Source of the DNA: Clostridia bacterium
GTDB lineage: Bacteria; Bacillota; Clostridia; Oscillospirales; CAG-272
Direction: 5' to 3'
NCBI GenBank assembly: GCA_017420755.1
Contig: JAFQOG010000029.1
Location: forward strand, 244,282-308,281
Length of the DNA stretch: 64,000 nt
Part shown: positions 62,799 to 64,000 of the stretch, in pieces
Layout of the letters: every line of letters starts with the position of its first letter
Position numbering within the stretch: the stretch's first letter is position 1
Notes under the pieces: generated by a model
Database searches by the model: none
Told to the model about the DNA's origin: nothing
Seen by the model: the letters and a program-made list of their open reading frames with translations, nothing else
Made by a program: the position numbers and the translations under genes

Positions 62799-63116
62799 AT
62801 GGACGGAAAGACTACTATAAAATACTTACAGAGCTATATAAAATCAAAGGATTTTAAGCCCGAGCTCATTAAAGATTATTTTTTGAAATTGTCAGAGGAG
62901 ATTGGCGAGCTTGCCAATGCTATTCGCAAAAATCAGTTAAAAAAAGAGGGCGAAAGCATAAAAGGAACAATAGACGAAGAGCTTTGGGATGTTATCTATT
63001 ATGCTTTAGCTTTGGCAAATTGCTATGATATTGACATTGAGTCAGTAATCAAGGAAAAAGAAGATATTAACAATGCTAAATATAACACGGGCATTGTTTT
63101 TGAGGAAAATCGTTAA
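62799..63116 (+). CDS. MazG-like nucleotide pyrophosphohydrolase
   Basis: A 105-residue all-helical protein with the MazG acid pattern: LSEEIGELANAIRKN (E-E-x-x-E) and IDEELWDVIYYALALAN (E-x-x-D). These cut NTPs or modified nucleotides to NMP and PPi. GCGGAG ribosome site. First of three genes. Confidence 0.85.
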   Translation: MDGKTTIKYLQSYIKSKDFKPELIKDYFLKLSEEIGELANAIRKNQLKKEGESIKGTIDEELWDVIYYALALANCYDIDIESVIKEKEDINNAKYNTGIVFEENR

Positions 63117-63129
63117 TTTTGAGGTTATT

Positions 63130-63576
63130 ATGGAAAATGTTATATTTACGAATATGTGTATGATATACGACGGTGATAAAGTTGTTGTTCAAAACAGAGT
63201 TAATAAAAAATGGTCAGGTATTGCTTTCCCCGGCGGACATGTTGAATACGGTGAATCTTTTACCGATTCCGTAATTCGTGAGGTTTATGAAGAAACAGGT
63301 TTGACTATATCCTGTCCTCGCCTTTGTGGCATTGACAGTTGGATGTGCGAGGACGGCTCTCGTTATATGATATTATTGTATAAGACAAATAAATTTAGTG
63401 GTGAGCTTTGTTCTTCTAATGAAGGAGAGTGCTTTTGGACTACTATTGATGAAATGAAGTCAATGAATCTTGCTTATACAATGTCAGATTTACTTGATAT
63501 TTTTCTTAACGAGAATTTAAGCGAATTAAGTTGGCAGTTAGATAAAAACAAAGAGTGGAAATATGTGCTCAAATAA
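63130..63576 (+). CDS. Nudix hydrolase (8-oxo-dGTP diphosphatase-like)
   Basis: Start at 63130 follows TGAGG; 148 residues. Nudix box GGHVEYGESFTDSVIREVYEETGL. The opening phrase NMCMIYDGDKVVVQNR and FPGGHVE fit the MutT/8-oxo-dGTP group. Follows the MazG gene after 13 bases; together they would clear abnormal nucleotides, but the substrates are inferred. Confidence 0.87.
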   Translation: MENVIFTNMCMIYDGDKVVVQNRVNKKWSGIAFPGGHVEYGESFTDSVIREVYEETGLTISCPRLCGIDSWMCEDGSRYMILLYKTNKFSGELCSSNEGECFWTTIDEMKSMNLAYTMSDLLDIFLNENLSELSWQLDKNKEWKYVLK

Positions 63577-63586
63577 GGAGTTAAAA

Positions 63587-64000
63587 ATGCATAAAATTTT
63601 TGGCACAAAAGAAAATGTCTCATATTTAGACCGCGAAGGAGCTTATATCATTGTAATTAAAGAAAATAGAATAGGTGTTATCAAAACGCCAAAGGGATAT
63701 TTCCTCTTAGGTGGTGGCATTGACAAAGGTGAAAGCCACGAAGAAGCCATTAGGCGAGAGTGTCTTGAAGAAGCAGGCTATACAGTCAACATCAAGCAAA
63801 AACTATGTTCTGCTGAAACATATACCAAGCATCCAAAGATAGGCTATTTTCACCCAATACAAACATATTACATTGGTGAGCTTTTGGAAAAGGTGCAAGT
63901 GCCTATTGAAAGCGACCACGAATTTATGTGGGTTGAGTATGAACAGTTAAAGGGCAAAATGTTTGCTGAAATGCAAAACTGGGCTATCGAAATAGCAAAA
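63587..64000 (+). CDS. Nudix hydrolase (partial, 3' end cut by window)
   Basis: From an ATG at 63587 (AAGGAG, 7 bases upstream) 138 codons run to the window edge without a stop. Nudix box GGGIDKGESHEEAIRRECLEEAGY is complete. It reads KTPKGYFLLGGGI before the box, typical of MutT-type enzymes. Third gene of the MazG-Nudix-Nudix operon. Confidence 0.85.
   Translation, partial: MHKIFGTKENVSYLDREGAYIIVIKENRIGVIKTPKGYFLLGGGIDKGESHEEAIRRECLEEAGYTVNIKQKLCSAETYTKHPKIGYFHPIQTYYIGELLEKVQVPIESDHEFMWVEYEQLKGKMFAEMQNWAIEIAK

Overview
The window looks like chromosome of a low-GC, spore-forming Gram-positive bacterium of the class Clostridia, probably an uncultured gut lineage. The support is: both dipicolinate synthase subunits (dpaA, dpaB), a GerW/YtfJ sporulation protein, a SigH-like sigma factor, a SpoIIA-era D,D-carboxypeptidase (DacF type), the large Bacillus-type SRP RNA next to dnaX, and Clostridia-typical families (TIGR03960/TIGR03936 radical SAM pair, DUF4364, DUF2953, TSCPD protein, BioY, ThiT). 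Promoters read as ordinary sigma-A boxes with 17-base spacers. I see no rRNA, no CRISPR array, no transposase and no prophage genes; species-level identity cannot be fixed from sequence reading alone.

Layout. 1-3.5 kb (minus strand): an L-fucose isomerase with a sugar nucleotidyltransferase cut by the window edge, and an alpha/beta hydrolase. 3.5-5.3 kb: thiamine salvage (thiN, TPP riboswitch, thiT) and a CAT-anticodon tRNA. 5.4-11.6 kb: a MATE pump, then secA followed by two overlapping membrane-protein genes of unknown function. 11.7-20 kb: trmL, dpaAB, trmB, then TSCPD gene-polA-ispE, and guaB on its own promoter. 20-25 kb: an accessory patch with two XRE regulators (one apparently split by a frameshift), a sigma factor with a long extra C-terminal half and an acetyltransferase. 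25-32.4 kb (plus): AI-2E-type permease, enolase, SRP RNA-dnaX-ybaB-recR and a DEDD exonuclease. 32.4-41.5 kb (minus): sigH-like gene, zinc ribbon, rlmB, a catalytically dead P-type-ATPase-like protein, the radical SAM pair, then DUF4364, an AEC permease and a MecA-like adaptor. 41.7-54 kb: S-layer-homology protein, Nudix, rqcH, then lon-engB-M50 peptidase-scpA-scpB-DUF2953-gerW-dacF-rluB. 54-60 kb: bioY-birA, a degenerate LCP protein, rluA family gene, upp, mtaB. 60-64 kb: a regulated accessory segment: a riboswitch-controlled TetR gene, a leader-peptide-controlled methyltransferase-GNAT-HIT operon and a divergent MazG-Nudix-Nudix operon.

The most unusual items are (i) a 738-residue membrane protein that keeps the layout of a P1B-type ATPase but has lost DKTGT, HP, TGD and GDGxND motifs; (ii) a 30-codon leader ORF, terminator hairpin and possible antiterminator in front of a methyltransferase operon; (iii) a yybP-ykoY (Mn2+) type riboswitch with a transcription terminator in front of a TetR regulator; and (iv) an orphan ~145-base transcript unit with a near-consensus promoter and its own terminator at about 12.4-12.55 kb. 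None of these functions can be proven here; they rest on motif reading.
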